From IMG/VR virus record IMGVR_UViG_3300003323_000259, positions 1-48,876 of that record: a stretch of DNA of 48,876 nt; one strand, given 5' to 3'. Positions 31,688-40,697 of the stretch are shown here, one piece after another. A model generated the notes under the pieces. That model had not been told where the DNA came from. It worked only from the letters and a program-made list of their open reading frames with translations, and ran no database searches. The DNA is from a virus. The position numbers were made by a program, and so were the translations under genes. Numbering within the stretch: the first letter of the stretch is position 1; each line of letters opens with the position of its first letter.

Positions 31688-32485
31688 ATGTATAAGCCCT
31701 TACAGGTTGCTCTATCAGGATCAGGTTTCAAGTTTCCTGCCCACGTAGGGGCTTTGATGGCCATCCGCGACAAAGGTTACACCATCAATAAAATCGCAGG
31801 GACTTCTGGAGGTTCCATAGTTGCAGCCTTATTGGCTTCCGGTATGTCTGTGGAGGAAATGAAAGACCTGGCCATGACTACCGACTGGTCGTTTACTATG
31901 TCCTGGTCTCCTTTGTCGACTTTTAAGTTCAGCTACTGTAATGGTAGAGCCTTACATCGATGGCTTCAAATCGCAACTGAATGTAAGACCTTCGAGGACT
32001 GCGATATCGATTTGGTAATAGAGGCCTCTGATATCCTGCACGAAAGTGGCATTGAATTCAGTTACCTCACCACACCTGAAATGAGTGTGGCTGACGCCGT
32101 ACGAGCATCGACCTCCATCCCGTTTGTGTACGAACCTTTTATGTATGAAGGGCGTCCGCTTATGGACGGAGGCATGGCGAATAATATTGCCATAGACCGT
32201 CTTGATTTAGATATGCCTCGTATCGGAATTCAATTGGTTTCAAACGCGGCAAGCGGTGCCAATCTTCTGAGTCGTGTGGGTCATATGATTAATCTGATGC
32301 TCAGCGCTCAGGAATCCACCCACGTGGAATTGGGTAAGCTTAGAGGTGCAACTATGGCCTTCATAGAGACCAGTTACGCCAATTCATTAGATCCTAATCT
32401 GTCTCCGTTGGTACGCAGTCGTTTGATAGCCGACGGATACCGTAAGACTATAGAAACATTGACCCAGATGGAGAACTCAAAATGA
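31688..32485 (+). CDS. patatin-like phospholipase
   Basis: The 265-residue enzyme has the family layout: an oxyanion loop SGSGFKFPAHVG near residue 10, nucleophile Ser40 in GTSGGS, and catalytic Asp160 in MDGGMANN. These act as a Ser-Asp dyad that cleaves fatty acyl chains from phospholipids. ATG 31688 follows TAGGAGG. It has no RL tag and no signal peptide, so it acts in the cytoplasm or comes to the membrane late; a part in lysis or membrane remodelling is possible. Its end overlaps the next gene by ATGA. Confidence 0.82.
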   Translation: MYKPLQVALSGSGFKFPAHVGALMAIRDKGYTINKIAGTSGGSIVAALLASGMSVEEMKDLAMTTDWSFTMSWSPLSTFKFSYCNGRALHRWLQIATECKTFEDCDIDLVIEASDILHESGIEFSYLTTPEMSVADAVRASTSIPFVYEPFMYEGRPLMDGGMANNIAIDRLDLDMPRIGIQLVSNAASGANLLSRVGHMINLMLSAQESTHVELGKLRGATMAFIETSYANSLDPNLSPLVRSRLIADGYRKTIETLTQMENSK

Positions 32486-32757
32486 TTAAGATTGAAGCTG
32501 CACAGCGCTTGGCCGCCGACAAATGGAGTGCTGACGTTGAGGAGAAGCACCACACTCCAGAAGGTCTGTTCTCCAAGTCTGCTGGAGAGATTGCCAAAGA
32601 GATCAAGAAGGAGCATGGTGGTAACTTCAAGGGCGCAATGTCTGCCTTGAATTTTTACTACAACCGCGGAGGTAAAAATCTTAGCGAGGCTGATAAGGCA
32701 AAGGGTGAAGCAGCCAAGAAGGCACTGCGTAAACTCTATGGCAAGGACGAAGAATGA
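32482..32757 (+). CDS. RL-tagged DUF3175 protein
   Basis: The 91-residue protein carries the tag IEAAQRLAA at residues 4-12. The DUF3175 domain follows: KWSADV, GLFSKSAGEIAKEI, then FKGAMSALNFYYNRGGKNLS and a closing helix ALRKLYG. DUF3175 proteins are found in bacteria and have no assigned role; the family pattern (FxSAMSMLxFYINRAGKxL...LRxLFG) is recognised from memory. A second copy is the C-terminus of the following gene. Confidence 0.7.
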   Translation: MIKIEAAQRLAADKWSADVEEKHHTPEGLFSKSAGEIAKEIKKEHGGNFKGAMSALNFYYNRGGKNLSEADKAKGEAAKKALRKLYGKDEE

Positions 32758-33671
32758 ACGTTTACGATATGCCGTGTCCTGTTTGTGGGGCGAAAATCGT
32801 AAGCACGGCTAAAATGCCAGATGACACCGCGGCCCCCACCTATTGTGCAGAAGGTCACAAGTTCATGAGAAGTGAAGCCTTTGCATCACATAAGGCTTCA
32901 GTTGCCAAGTTCTATCACGACCTGCGTGCTGATCTCGGACAAGCGCCTGTCAAGATCAACGCCACACGGCGTCTTAAAGCTTCTCTCGAAGACCGCATTG
33001 AAGACATCCGTAACATGCTTGCAGTTGACGGTTACTGTATTCAACACAACAACCAATCCATCACTTTTCAGTTCTACGTGCATCCAGCTCCTTCGTACCT
33101 AAGAGCTTTGGATAAGGCACATGGTCCGCATAAAGAAGGGCACGCCGCAACAGAAACAATTTATAGATGGATCCTACCAGGGCTAGGTATTAACTATTAC
33201 CTTCCAAAAGATTCCAACAAAGCTGCACGGATTCAAATCTATAACAGGGACGAACAATACGCTACTGTCTTAAAGGCCTACGATAAGACGTGGATCCACA
33301 AGATGGAACAGCATCGTCAGTACAAGCCAAAGTACGAAGGTCAACAGAAGCCTTCTCAGCTTACCGACGAACACATTTTTACATTAGAGCCGTCAGCACT
33401 GGCACAACGACTCAAAGCGATTTATAAAGACGATTTCGGTTCGGCGATGAAGGCCCTTACAATGTTCAAAAATCGTATGGGTAAAAATCTGTTGAGCCCC
33501 GATAGAGATCGCATTGAAAAAGCCAAAGATCAACTCCGCAAACTTTATGGACAAAATGATGACCAAAATTCTGGCAGCAAAACGCCTTCAGGCACTGAAC
33601 ACTCCGTACCGAGTGGAACAACCGATGACCGGAAGCCAATCGGATCAAAACCAACAACCAGAACAATATGA
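32754..33671 (+). CDS. zinc ribbon, RL tag, alpha/beta domain and DUF3175
   Basis: The 305-residue protein has four parts. Residues 7-35 are a ribbon (CPVCGA, later YCAEGH). The tag INATRRLKA is at residues 68-76 (32955-32981). A middle domain contains ITFQFYVHPAP, YRWILPGLGINYYL and AARIQIYNRDEQY. A DUF3175 copy follows near residues 205-265 (FGSAMKALTMFKNRMGKNLLS, LRKLYGQ). The last 40 residues are low-complexity and overlap the next gene by 113 bases, so they may be an accidental extension. The ribbon-tag order is the same as in 29129-29878. Confidence 0.65.
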   Translation: MNVYDMPCPVCGAKIVSTAKMPDDTAAPTYCAEGHKFMRSEAFASHKASVAKFYHDLRADLGQAPVKINATRRLKASLEDRIEDIRNMLAVDGYCIQHNNQSITFQFYVHPAPSYLRALDKAHGPHKEGHAATETIYRWILPGLGINYYLPKDSNKAARIQIYNRDEQYATVLKAYDKTWIHKMEQHRQYKPKYEGQQKPSQLTDEHIFTLEPSALAQRLKAIYKDDFGSAMKALTMFKNRMGKNLLSPDRDRIEKAKDQLRKLYGQNDDQNSGSKTPSGTEHSVPSGTTDDRKPIGSKPTTRTI

Positions 33672-34170
33672 GTCGTACGAATCGTATGAGCCTGCCGAGC
33701 CTTCAGAAGGCTTGATTGAGTCTGATCTGAAGGCCGAACACGGTCAAATGCCTCCTTTCACTGCGGCTTTAAAACGTCTGACTGCCGCGGAAGAAATTAA
33801 AACGGCGGTCCGACTGATGGCTAGGACCACGCAGGTTTCCAAGATTGCCACAGAAGGCAAAAAGAAGATCGAGTTAGAGCTGCATCGTTTAGGTTACACT
33901 GCGACCACCACTCAAAACAAGGCTTTCTACACTACGGAATTTCATCCTGAAGATGGTGAGGGCCGTACATTCCAGATGGTTGGTTGGCACGGCACAGGTC
34001 GATATATTGGCGGTGAGAAGGCCATCCTGGAATTCTATGACGATGAGAAATCGAAGGTTCACCCTGTAGTTAGCATCGGTGTTATCAATGAGGAGAACAT
34101 CAATCCGGCCAAGCAGCTGGAAGTCATCCAACACATCATCGACTACGTTAAACACCACGGAGTACACTGA
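33559..34170 (+). CDS. RL-tagged protein with acidic linker
   Basis: The protein has 203 residues from ATG 33559; ATG 33547 and 33556 are in frame upstream. The tag ILAAKRLQA is at residues 4-12. An acidic, repetitive linker follows (QYESYESYEPAEPSEG), then AALKRLTAA and IKTAVRLMAR, which look like two further degenerate tags. The C-terminal domain (about 110-203) has LELHRLGYTAT, AFYTTEFHPEDGEGRTF and QLEVIQHIIDYVK. Its start lies inside the end of 32754-33671 and no strong Shine-Dalgarno is seen, so translation is probably coupled. Confidence 0.6.
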   Translation: MTKILAAKRLQALNTPYRVEQPMTGSQSDQNQQPEQYESYESYEPAEPSEGLIESDLKAEHGQMPPFTAALKRLTAAEEIKTAVRLMARTTQVSKIATEGKKKIELELHRLGYTATTTQNKAFYTTEFHPEDGEGRTFQMVGWHGTGRYIGGEKAILEFYDDEKSKVHPVVSIGVINEENINPAKQLEVIQHIIDYVKHHGVH

Positions 34171-34181
34171 AAGGAATCATC

Positions 34182-34604
34182 ATGGATGTCAGTACCGTAA
34201 CCTTACGAATGTTGCTTGAGCATCCTCTTGATATACCTGTGTTTCAGTGGGCACTAGTTTTGGTGGCCTTGGCTTTCATAGCCATACTGGCCTATGTGCA
34301 AATGAAGGACGATGCTCTGGATTTACGTTGGTTGATAATGGATCGACCACATCGTCCTTCGTTGACTAAAATCGCCCAAGTTGTTGCTCTAGTTGTTTCC
34401 ACCTGGGGTTTTGTGGTGTTGACCATGAAGGGCCTTCTAACTGAAGGCTATTTCCTTTCGTATATGGCCACCTGGAGTGGTTCTGCCGCCCTCGATAAGT
34501 ATCTCAATAAAGGTAACGGCGGTGCTGAGCGTTCGAGTGATAGGATGGGTGATCGTAGAGCCAGCGATAGGTCCGATGGATCGACCAACGGAGGTCAATC
34601 ATGA
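34182..34604 (+). CDS. small membrane protein, possible holin
   Basis: The 140-residue protein has two to three membrane segments: about residues 20-40 (FQWALVLVALAFIAILAYV), 64-82 (IAQVVALVVSTWGFVVLTM) and perhaps 86-100. A basic, Ser-rich tail follows (RSSDRMGDRRASDRS). Size, segment number and charged C-terminus suit a holin, but similar architecture appears in other phage membrane proteins and no endolysin lies nearby. AAAGGAATC precedes the start. Overlaps the next gene by 4 bases. Confidence 0.5.
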   Translation: MDVSTVTLRMLLEHPLDIPVFQWALVLVALAFIAILAYVQMKDDALDLRWLIMDRPHRPSLTKIAQVVALVVSTWGFVVLTMKGLLTEGYFLSYMATWSGSAALDKYLNKGNGGAERSSDRMGDRRASDRSDGSTNGGQS

Positions 34605-35044
34605 GCTGGGAATGCAAATTGGTTGATGTGGAGCTTAAGCATTATAATGGTGCGGACTATCCAGTAGGCACGATGTTTTATGGACCAACTCAAGAGGAGA
34701 TCGAGGCAGACTCAAAACGAGAAAAGTTCAACGGTTGGTTTCGCCTACAAGCTCTCCACCTAAGCGAATACTACAAGGCTAACAACAGTCATCGGCGTCC
34801 GCTTTTTGTTATCCTGCCAGATAAAATACTGTGGTGCATCGATGGCTGCTGCTGGAGCAACGGTGAACATTATGGTGGTTGGACAGTAACGGGAGAAGCT
34901 CCGAACATCACAGTCCAACCTTCGATTAACATTGGTGGTGCCTATCACGGTTGGCTGCAAAATGGTGTGATCTCCGATGATTGCGAGGGCCGCAAATATG
35001 ACGAAGTAGGTCATCAAATAAGGACTCCAAATGTTCCAACGTAA
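34601..35044 (+). CDS. DUF6527-like protein
   Basis: The 147-residue protein ends in GGWTVTGEAPNITVQPSINI, then YHGWLQNGVISDDCEG. This resembles the DUF6527 pattern W-x-(3)-G-x-(3)-P-T-x-x-PSI and then C/YHxxxxxGxIxxxxD. The N-terminal half has FVILPDKILWCIDGCCW, with a Cys pair. Role unknown. The assignment is by eye. Confidence 0.5.
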   Translation: MSWECKLVDVELKHYNGADYPVGTMFYGPTQEEIEADSKREKFNGWFRLQALHLSEYYKANNSHRRPLFVILPDKILWCIDGCCWSNGEHYGGWTVTGEAPNITVQPSINIGGAYHGWLQNGVISDDCEGRKYDEVGHQIRTPNVPT

Positions 35045-35342
35045 GGCGGCGTCCTTCCGCAGAGGCGCAAACGGAGTAACCAAGATTCGACGCGACGGCT
35101 ACTCGACAGTCAACGGTTTCTCCAAGGCCAATGAATGGTGGGAAATCAGTGCGCAGGTTCGCAAACGCTCTGGTGGTTGGTGTGAAGACCATTTACGCCG
35201 CAATCTCAAGGTCAAAGGGGTGGAAGTCCATCACATTATTCCCTTAGGTAGGGGAGGGCGAACGGTGCTATCCAATCTCCTGCATTTATGTAAAGACTGC
35301 CATGATCGGCGCCACAACCATTTATATAGGAGCAGACGATGA
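35031..35342 (+). CDS. HNH endonuclease
   Basis: The 103-residue protein overlaps the preceding gene by 14 bases. The basic N-terminus (KAASFRRGANGVTKIRRDG) is followed by GGWCEDH, VEVHHIIPLGRGG, NLLHLCKDCHDRRH, the HNH fold with a zinc pair. The first knuckle is CEDH rather than CxxC. It cuts DNA in a metal-dependent way; it may be a free-standing homing type, or support packaging. No RL tag is present. Confidence 0.75.
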   Translation: MFQRKAASFRRGANGVTKIRRDGYSTVNGFSKANEWWEISAQVRKRSGGWCEDHLRRNLKVKGVEVHHIIPLGRGGRTVLSNLLHLCKDCHDRRHNHLYRSRR

Positions 35343-35545
35343 AGATCCTTGCAGGTCAACGCCTGCTCTCACAAAAAACCAATCAGGAAAAGATCACGCA
35401 TTATTCCAGGATGCTCCAGCGAGTAAAGCATCGTCTGCACCAGCTCGATCATGATCAACAGCCAAAGACCACTCAGCGCTATTTAGCATGGGCCGTTCGA
35501 CTGGAAAAGCGTATTCACAAACTCAAATCACTACACAGACATTAG
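35339..35545 (+). CDS. RL-tagged small basic protein
   Basis: The 68-residue protein begins with the tag ILAGQRLLS (residues 3-11). The rest is a basic helix pair (RMLQRVKHRLHQLDHD, RLEKRIHKLKSLHRH). Strong positive charge suggests DNA binding, fitting a packaged internal protein. ATGA overlap with the HNH gene. Confidence 0.6.
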   Translation: MKILAGQRLLSQKTNQEKITHYSRMLQRVKHRLHQLDHDQQPKTTQRYLAWAVRLEKRIHKLKSLHRH

Positions 35546-35554
35546 GAGCCTACC

Positions 35555-35989
35555 ATGTACGAAGAAATCATATCGCTTTTCCTGAAGATCAATCCCCATC
35601 CTTCGGATCATCAGTTCCACTGTTTGGCTGAAGCCCTTGGTTGCGACAAGGAACAACTGGAAAGCATTAGTTACGCAATGCTTAGCAACGCCGAGGATCT
35701 GCTGGAGGATCCAATGACAGCTTCCCTGATCCATCAAATCAATGCCAATGCTCGTATTCACGCAGAGGAAAGCCAGGCTCAGGAAACTCTGAATGATCCG
35801 ACAGTTGATCCTGACGAACTGCCGTTAACCGACGTGGCTCTAAACGATGGCGATCCAACGGACGATGACTTAGGTCTACAAGACGAAACAATGGACGACG
35901 GCTATACCGAACATGATGTTGGTGTAGGTCTGACAAACAATCCGAATGACGTGCTGACAGACGATGGTGTGCCGGATATGTCAGTATAG
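35555..35989 (+). CDS. DUF5661-like helical domain, RL tag, acidic tail
   Basis: The 144-residue protein has an N-terminal helical domain (HQFHCLAEALGCDKEQLESI, SYAMLSNAEDLL) that resembles DUF5661. The exact tag INANARIHA follows at residues 62-70 (35738-35764). The remaining 75 residues are acidic and disordered (DDDLGLQDETMDDGYTEHD). If the tag is a processing site, cutting would separate the helical head from the acidic tail, as happens in phage core proteins. GGAG precedes ATG 35555. Confidence 0.6.
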   Translation: MYEEIISLFLKINPHPSDHQFHCLAEALGCDKEQLESISYAMLSNAEDLLEDPMTASLIHQINANARIHAEESQAQETLNDPTVDPDELPLTDVALNDGDPTDDDLGLQDETMDDGYTEHDVGVGLTNNPNDVLTDDGVPDMSV

Positions 35990-36006
35990 TAAATAATAGC
36001 TGAAAC

Positions 36007-36044
36007 AAAGGGAGGTAGGCTCTGGTCTACCTCCCTTTCGTCGT
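36007..36044 (+). terminator. strong rho-independent terminator
   Basis: A perfect 12-base stem: AAAGGGAGGTAG (36007-36018) with CTACCTCCCTTT (36027-36038). The T-run is short. Confidence 0.85.
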
Positions 36045-36059
36045 CTCCACACAAATATC

Positions 36060-36074
36060 AATTTCACAGGTGAC
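36060..36074 (+). promoter_or_regulatory. AATTT-type promoter candidate
   Basis: AATTTCACAGGTGAC lies 39 bases before ATG 36099 and after the terminator. It shares AATTTCA with 17638. Confidence 0.3.
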
Positions 36075-36098
36075 GTTCACTAAAACCTAAGGACCATC

Positions 36099-39000
36099 AT
36101 GACTATCCAGTTACGGCCTACCACAAACTTGGTTATATCGCCTCACCTCCAGCTGTCTCGAAAGGAACTTCAGGCAAAGTTCCTTTATGTTTATTCCAAA
36201 AAGTATGCCGGCCTTGCACCGGTGTTTATGCAGAAATTGTGGATGTCCTCAGTGTTTCCAGAGATCGCGGACGATCCTTCTTTCGGTAAAGATCGCGGCA
36301 ACATTCGTAAATATGCGGCTGTTGTCGAGAAAACCCAAAAGGCAGGTCTGCTGAAACTCAAAAAGGTTAATGATCCAGAGGATCCACACTTCATTGTGGC
36401 CGTACCTTTAGCTGAATTCGAACGCCACGGGGTGTCTGTCTTCATGAACAGGATGCGCTTCTGGTTCACCAATGGAAAAGGTGAGGCGCCTGACGACAAA
36501 GTCGCTGCTCTGGCAGACGAGTTGAAAAACACGGCGCAGACTCCAGGTATTCAACAGCGACAAATTACTGCTGAACACGCGATTAAGGCAGCCAAGTTCG
36601 ACGCTAAAACACAACTGGAACTCAAGGAATGTCTGCTCGGTGTTCGCCTTCAGTACACCGGTGGAGTGGCTGTTATCTATGCTGACTTTAAGATCACTAA
36701 GGCCGAAGCTCAACAACTTACTTCCACTGAATGGCTGTTGATTCGTAACGTTGATCTGTATCCGCTGTTGCTCCAATGGCAGGTTTCACTGTGGGGCTAC
36801 AAAGGCAATGCACCGACGTCCTCCTTCCCGATGTCTAAGGTTTCCAAGACACTGCCACCTATTCATGAAGGGCAGGCACGCATCAACGAATTTGGACTTT
36901 CCATTGCACCTGACGGCTCACCTATGTGGCTACCAGAGAAGTTGGACCAAACTTCGCGATACGAAGACCTGTATTCACAGATTGGTGATCGTGGTGATGA
37001 TACGTTCAGTCTCGTTGATTTGCATGAGGCAGGTGAAGCTGCTATGGCAGGGACGCCTCTGCACGTTAAACTTCCATCCAATATTCCAGTCCTTATCGAC
37101 TGGGTAAATAATCGTTACGCCTATACCCAATCCAATGGTGTTCTGAAAGTCCAAGACCTTACTCGCTTTAAGGTTTGCGATGCTGCACACGCTCACAATC
37201 TTCTGGATCATTGGAAATGGGATGATGATCAACTGAAGATGATTGTCGGTATGGCTGCCACTGCAGGAGTCGCAGATGCTTTGTTCTTCACCGAAGAAGA
37301 AGCCAAGGAAATTGAGACCAACGATCCGGTAGCTGCGTCCAAATTGATCGCTCAAGGCGGTATTCCTTTTGAGGAGTATTGGCCTGTAGCACTAACCTAT
37401 CACGACCGATTTATCTCGGACAAAGCACCTAAACTCAAGGACTTTTCCATTGAAGGAGATCCAATCTGGCGCCCATTGGCTCGTTTCATCGATCAAGCGC
37501 AAGCTGCGGTTATCCAAAATATGGATGCAGTGAACGCCAGGTACTCGGTTAGCGGTACTTCTGTACGCCTGGGTATGATGACTCTGATCGCCAAGTACGG
37601 TAATGACCTGGCAAATACAGTGGCTAGAGCCAATACCATCTGTGCAGCAGCTCGAAATCAAAGGGTAGATCCTAACTGGACTCCACCTTCGGTTCCTCTG
37701 ATTATGGACAATCCTGACCGTCCATTCTCTCTGTTGCCTCACCAGGTGAAGGTCCGTAATCTACTCAAAGATTCTCCAGACTTTGCAATCCTGCCTGTGC
37801 AGGCAGGCGGCGGCAAGACTCCGTTGGCTATCATTGACATCCTGATGGAAATCAAAGCTTCGCGGAGCCAACCTTACCTGGTTCTGTGCCCTGCAGCCCT
37901 GGTGCCTCAATATGTGAAAGAGGTCACTTACTTCACGGCAGGTAAGATTAACTGCATTCCTATCGTCTCGGACGTGCTGTTCCGATCTGGTATGGAACGT
38001 CTGACCCAGATGATTGAGAGCGCTCCTCGCAACTCTGTGGTTATTGTGAACTATGACGTCCTGCGCAACAAAGCCTACGACGTTTGCTACGGAACTACGA
38101 ACGTCAAGATTTACCCGATCATCGAGTTCCTCCGTCAGTTCAACTTTGGCTACGTGATGTGCGATGAATCGCATAATCTGAAGAACGATTCGCAGCGTAC
38201 CCGTGCTGCTCTCCAGTTGATCGCAGACATTCCGAAAAAGCGCCTGGCGTCCGGTACGATGGCCCACGATTCTCCGTCCGACCTGGCGTTGCAGATCGCG
38301 ATGTTGGACCCAACCTTGTTTGGTTCGCGTTCTGAATTCAATGCGCGGTTTGGTGAGGTCGTAAAAGGCAACCGAGTTGTTCAATGGAAGCCAGGCGCCC
38401 AGAGCCATATCATGTCGATGATCAAATCGCGTATCGTGGTTGCCAAGGCAATGCGTAAGGAATGGGCGGCCTTACTTCCTACTGCAGAGGAGAAGATGCA
38501 CCCGGTCCAGCTGTCGGATGCGCAGCAGTCGGTGTACGAGGCTATTCTTACCGAAGCGTTGGATAAACTGCGGGAAGATGCCAAGAGCAATCCGACTCTC
38601 AAGAAATTCTTCGAGAACCAACCTTTACAGCTGGAAAATCCGCAGAAGAACGGAGATGAGGGTCCTGACGAGGAAGAAGACGAAGAGGCCGAAGATGCTG
38701 CTGATGAATCCGCTGGTGAGGATCTAGAAAGTTTACTGGGATTCTATCTGGCTCGTATAGAACAGTTCCTGACTGCACCTGGTCGTGACGAACTTGGTCG
38801 CCGGGTCCTTAAAGGTGATGATCTGCGCAGTCCTAAGGTCAATATGATTCTTAAGATCGTCGAGGAACATATAAAGGCAGGACTGCCTGGTAAGGTTCTG
38901 ATCTTCACCAACTATATCGATTCTGCTGAGGAGATTTTTGCTGCGGCTTCGCCTGAACTTCAGAAATCAGGTATTCTCTACACTGCGGCTAACAAGGTGG

Positions 39001-40697
39001 AAGACGGTGCAGCATTCGAGACTTCTGATGCCAAGAGGTGGATGGTTGGTGTCGAGAACTCGATGAACACTGGTTTGAACTTCCAGTTCGTGAGTCGTCT
39101 GATCCGCGTGGAGAACGTTTGGAACCCTGGTACGTTGGAGCAAGGTAACGCTCGTATCAACCGCCCGGAGATGAAGAAGGCAGAAGAGCGTAACAAAATC
39201 TACTATGACTGGATCGTTACAAACAAGACTGTTGACGTAACCAAGGTTAGCCGTCTGATTTCCAAAATGGTAGCCGTAGCCAAGTTTGAGAATACTGATA
39301 ATGACAGGTACGAAAGGGTGCCTGACGTTCCAGTGATTCCAATGAACGCGGAATCCATTGAATTACGTAACACCTGGGAGGACCTGGCTTCCTATGCCAA
39401 CGCCTACCGGGAGCTTAATCAAGCCCGTTACGATGATTACAAGGAGTACCGTGAAAAACACGGCGGTCTAACTCTTCACCCTCTGCAGGAAGCTCCGTTA
39501 CCTAAGGACGCAGCATTGATGGCTGAAGTTCCTTACGTACCAGGTCTGGAACTGTTCAAGGGTTCGGAACATGGACTGATTCGTGTTGATGAATACCTTC
39601 GTCAGAATGACACTGGAGTGGAAGTTGAAGAGGAAGAAGCTGATGACTCCGAAGACGCCAAAACTCCTGAGCAACGTAAACGGGAGGAACTTGCTCAGTC
39701 CATTATTGGGCAGGCAGTTCACACCGAATTTGGTGATGGCGTAATCAAGAGCGCGTCGGTTAAACAGAAGCGTGTCTCCGTGGTACTGTCCAGTGGGTAC
39801 TTGGTTGGTCTGAAGTTCTCGGCAGTGTTCATTGTAACCAAGAAGGTTTCCGAGGATATAACCGTGAGGGAACAAATCCTCAAGAGTATCCATGACAAGA
39901 TGCCTTTGGTTGCTCCTCCTAAAGCAATGGGTGCCCGATTCATGCCGTACAAGGCAGGCGCTCGTCAGGCTGAAAAGGAACGACTGCTGAAGGAGAAAGA
40001 GGAGCTGAAGAAAGCGAAGATTCGTCAGGTTGAAGAGGCTCTGAATGTGGAGCTGCAATTCAACGTATCGAATGGATTCCTCTCCATCGTCTATTACCCT
40101 GAAGAGGATAACGACGCTTCCAAGGCACTTGAAGCGCTGGGCTTCCGACCAGTTGAACCATATGTGTTTGCTGAAATAAAGACCGCGCAGGTTCTAATCA
40201 AGCAATTCAACAAATGGCAGGAAGCTGGTTTCACCATGGAGAAGCAATTCCAAAAGACTGGTGCGGCCAACGCTATTCATGATCTGTACCAACTGTTGAA
40301 ATCTGGTAAGGTTGCGAGTGGTTCTATGAACTACAAGTTCAGTGCCAAGAACCAATTGCAGAACTTCTTCAGGATGGAACTTAAGCCAAGTGCGTCCAAA
40401 AATGAGTTCAAGCCTTATCCTATGATCGAGGATGGTGTTGCCTATCTGGTAATGCATACCCGAGGTCAACCTGCAACCCAAAGGGCTATGCAGGTTAAGG
40501 TAGCTGGAATTCGTTGGCAACACTCTGCTCCTTGTGTTGCATACTATGGTCTGGATATTAACCATACCAGTCAGAAGATGCGTGACATTATTGCGTCAGG
40601 TATTCAAATCTCCAACATCAAGGATCTCCAAAAGGAATTCAAGATGTTGAAGAAGATGAAGCTCCGCAACAGTGAGTCGGAAGACGTTTCCAAATAA
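36099..40697 (+). CDS. SNF2-type ATPase, very large
   Basis: The 1532-residue protein has an SNF2/superfamily-2 motor in the middle: Q-like PHQVKVRNLL near 548, Walker A QAGGGKT at 568-574, PYLVLCPAALVPQYVKEV motif Ia, motif II CDESHN (Asp689, Glu690, Ser691, His692), motif III ASGTMAHDSPSD, an acidic insert (about 860-885), and motif VI EQGNARINRP near 1014. The N-terminal 540 residues and the C-terminal 400, including a Lys/Glu coiled coil near 1290 and a late beta part, are not recognised. It probably translocates on duplex DNA. Terminators on both sides make it a one-gene unit. Confidence 0.8.
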   Translation: MTIQLRPTTNLVISPHLQLSRKELQAKFLYVYSKKYAGLAPVFMQKLWMSSVFPEIADDPSFGKDRGNIRKYAAVVEKTQKAGLLKLKKVNDPEDPHFIVAVPLAEFERHGVSVFMNRMRFWFTNGKGEAPDDKVAALADELKNTAQTPGIQQRQITAEHAIKAAKFDAKTQLELKECLLGVRLQYTGGVAVIYADFKITKAEAQQLTSTEWLLIRNVDLYPLLLQWQVSLWGYKGNAPTSSFPMSKVSKTLPPIHEGQARINEFGLSIAPDGSPMWLPEKLDQTSRYEDLYSQIGDRGDDTFSLVDLHEAGEAAMAGTPLHVKLPSNIPVLIDWVNNRYAYTQSNGVLKVQDLTRFKVCDAAHAHNLLDHWKWDDDQLKMIVGMAATAGVADALFFTEEEAKEIETNDPVAASKLIAQGGIPFEEYWPVALTYHDRFISDKAPKLKDFSIEGDPIWRPLARFIDQAQAAVIQNMDAVNARYSVSGTSVRLGMMTLIAKYGNDLANTVARANTICAAARNQRVDPNWTPPSVPLIMDNPDRPFSLLPHQVKVRNLLKDSPDFAILPVQAGGGKTPLAIIDILMEIKASRSQPYLVLCPAALVPQYVKEVTYFTAGKINCIPIVSDVLFRSGMERLTQMIESAPRNSVVIVNYDVLRNKAYDVCYGTTNVKIYPIIEFLRQFNFGYVMCDESHNLKNDSQRTRAALQLIADIPKKRLASGTMAHDSPSDLALQIAMLDPTLFGSRSEFNARFGEVVKGNRVVQWKPGAQSHIMSMIKSRIVVAKAMRKEWAALLPTAEEKMHPVQLSDAQQSVYEAILTEALDKLREDAKSNPTLKKFFENQPLQLENPQKNGDEGPDEEEDEEAEDAADESAGEDLESLLGFYLARIEQFLTAPGRDELGRRVLKGDDLRSPKVNMILKIVEEHIKAGLPGKVLIFTNYIDSAEEIFAAASPELQKSGILYTAANKVEDGAAFETSDAKRWMVGVENSMNTGLNFQFVSRLIRVENVWNPGTLEQGNARINRPEMKKAEERNKIYYDWIVTNKTVDVTKVSRLISKMVAVAKFENTDNDRYERVPDVPVIPMNAESIELRNTWEDLASYANAYRELNQARYDDYKEYREKHGGLTLHPLQEAPLPKDAALMAEVPYVPGLELFKGSEHGLIRVDEYLRQNDTGVEVEEEEADDSEDAKTPEQRKREELAQSIIGQAVHTEFGDGVIKSASVKQKRVSVVLSSGYLVGLKFSAVFIVTKKVSEDITVREQILKSIHDKMPLVAPPKAMGARFMPYKAGARQAEKERLLKEKEELKKAKIRQVEEALNVELQFNVSNGFLSIVYYPEEDNDASKALEALGFRPVEPYVFAEIKTAQVLIKQFNKWQEAGFTMEKQFQKTGAANAIHDLYQLLKSGKVASGSMNYKFSAKNQLQNFFRMELKPSASKNEFKPYPMIEDGVAYLVMHTRGQPATQRAMQVKVAGIRWQHSAPCVAYYGLDINHTSQKMRDIIASGIQISNIKDLQKEFKMLKKMKLRNSESEDVSK

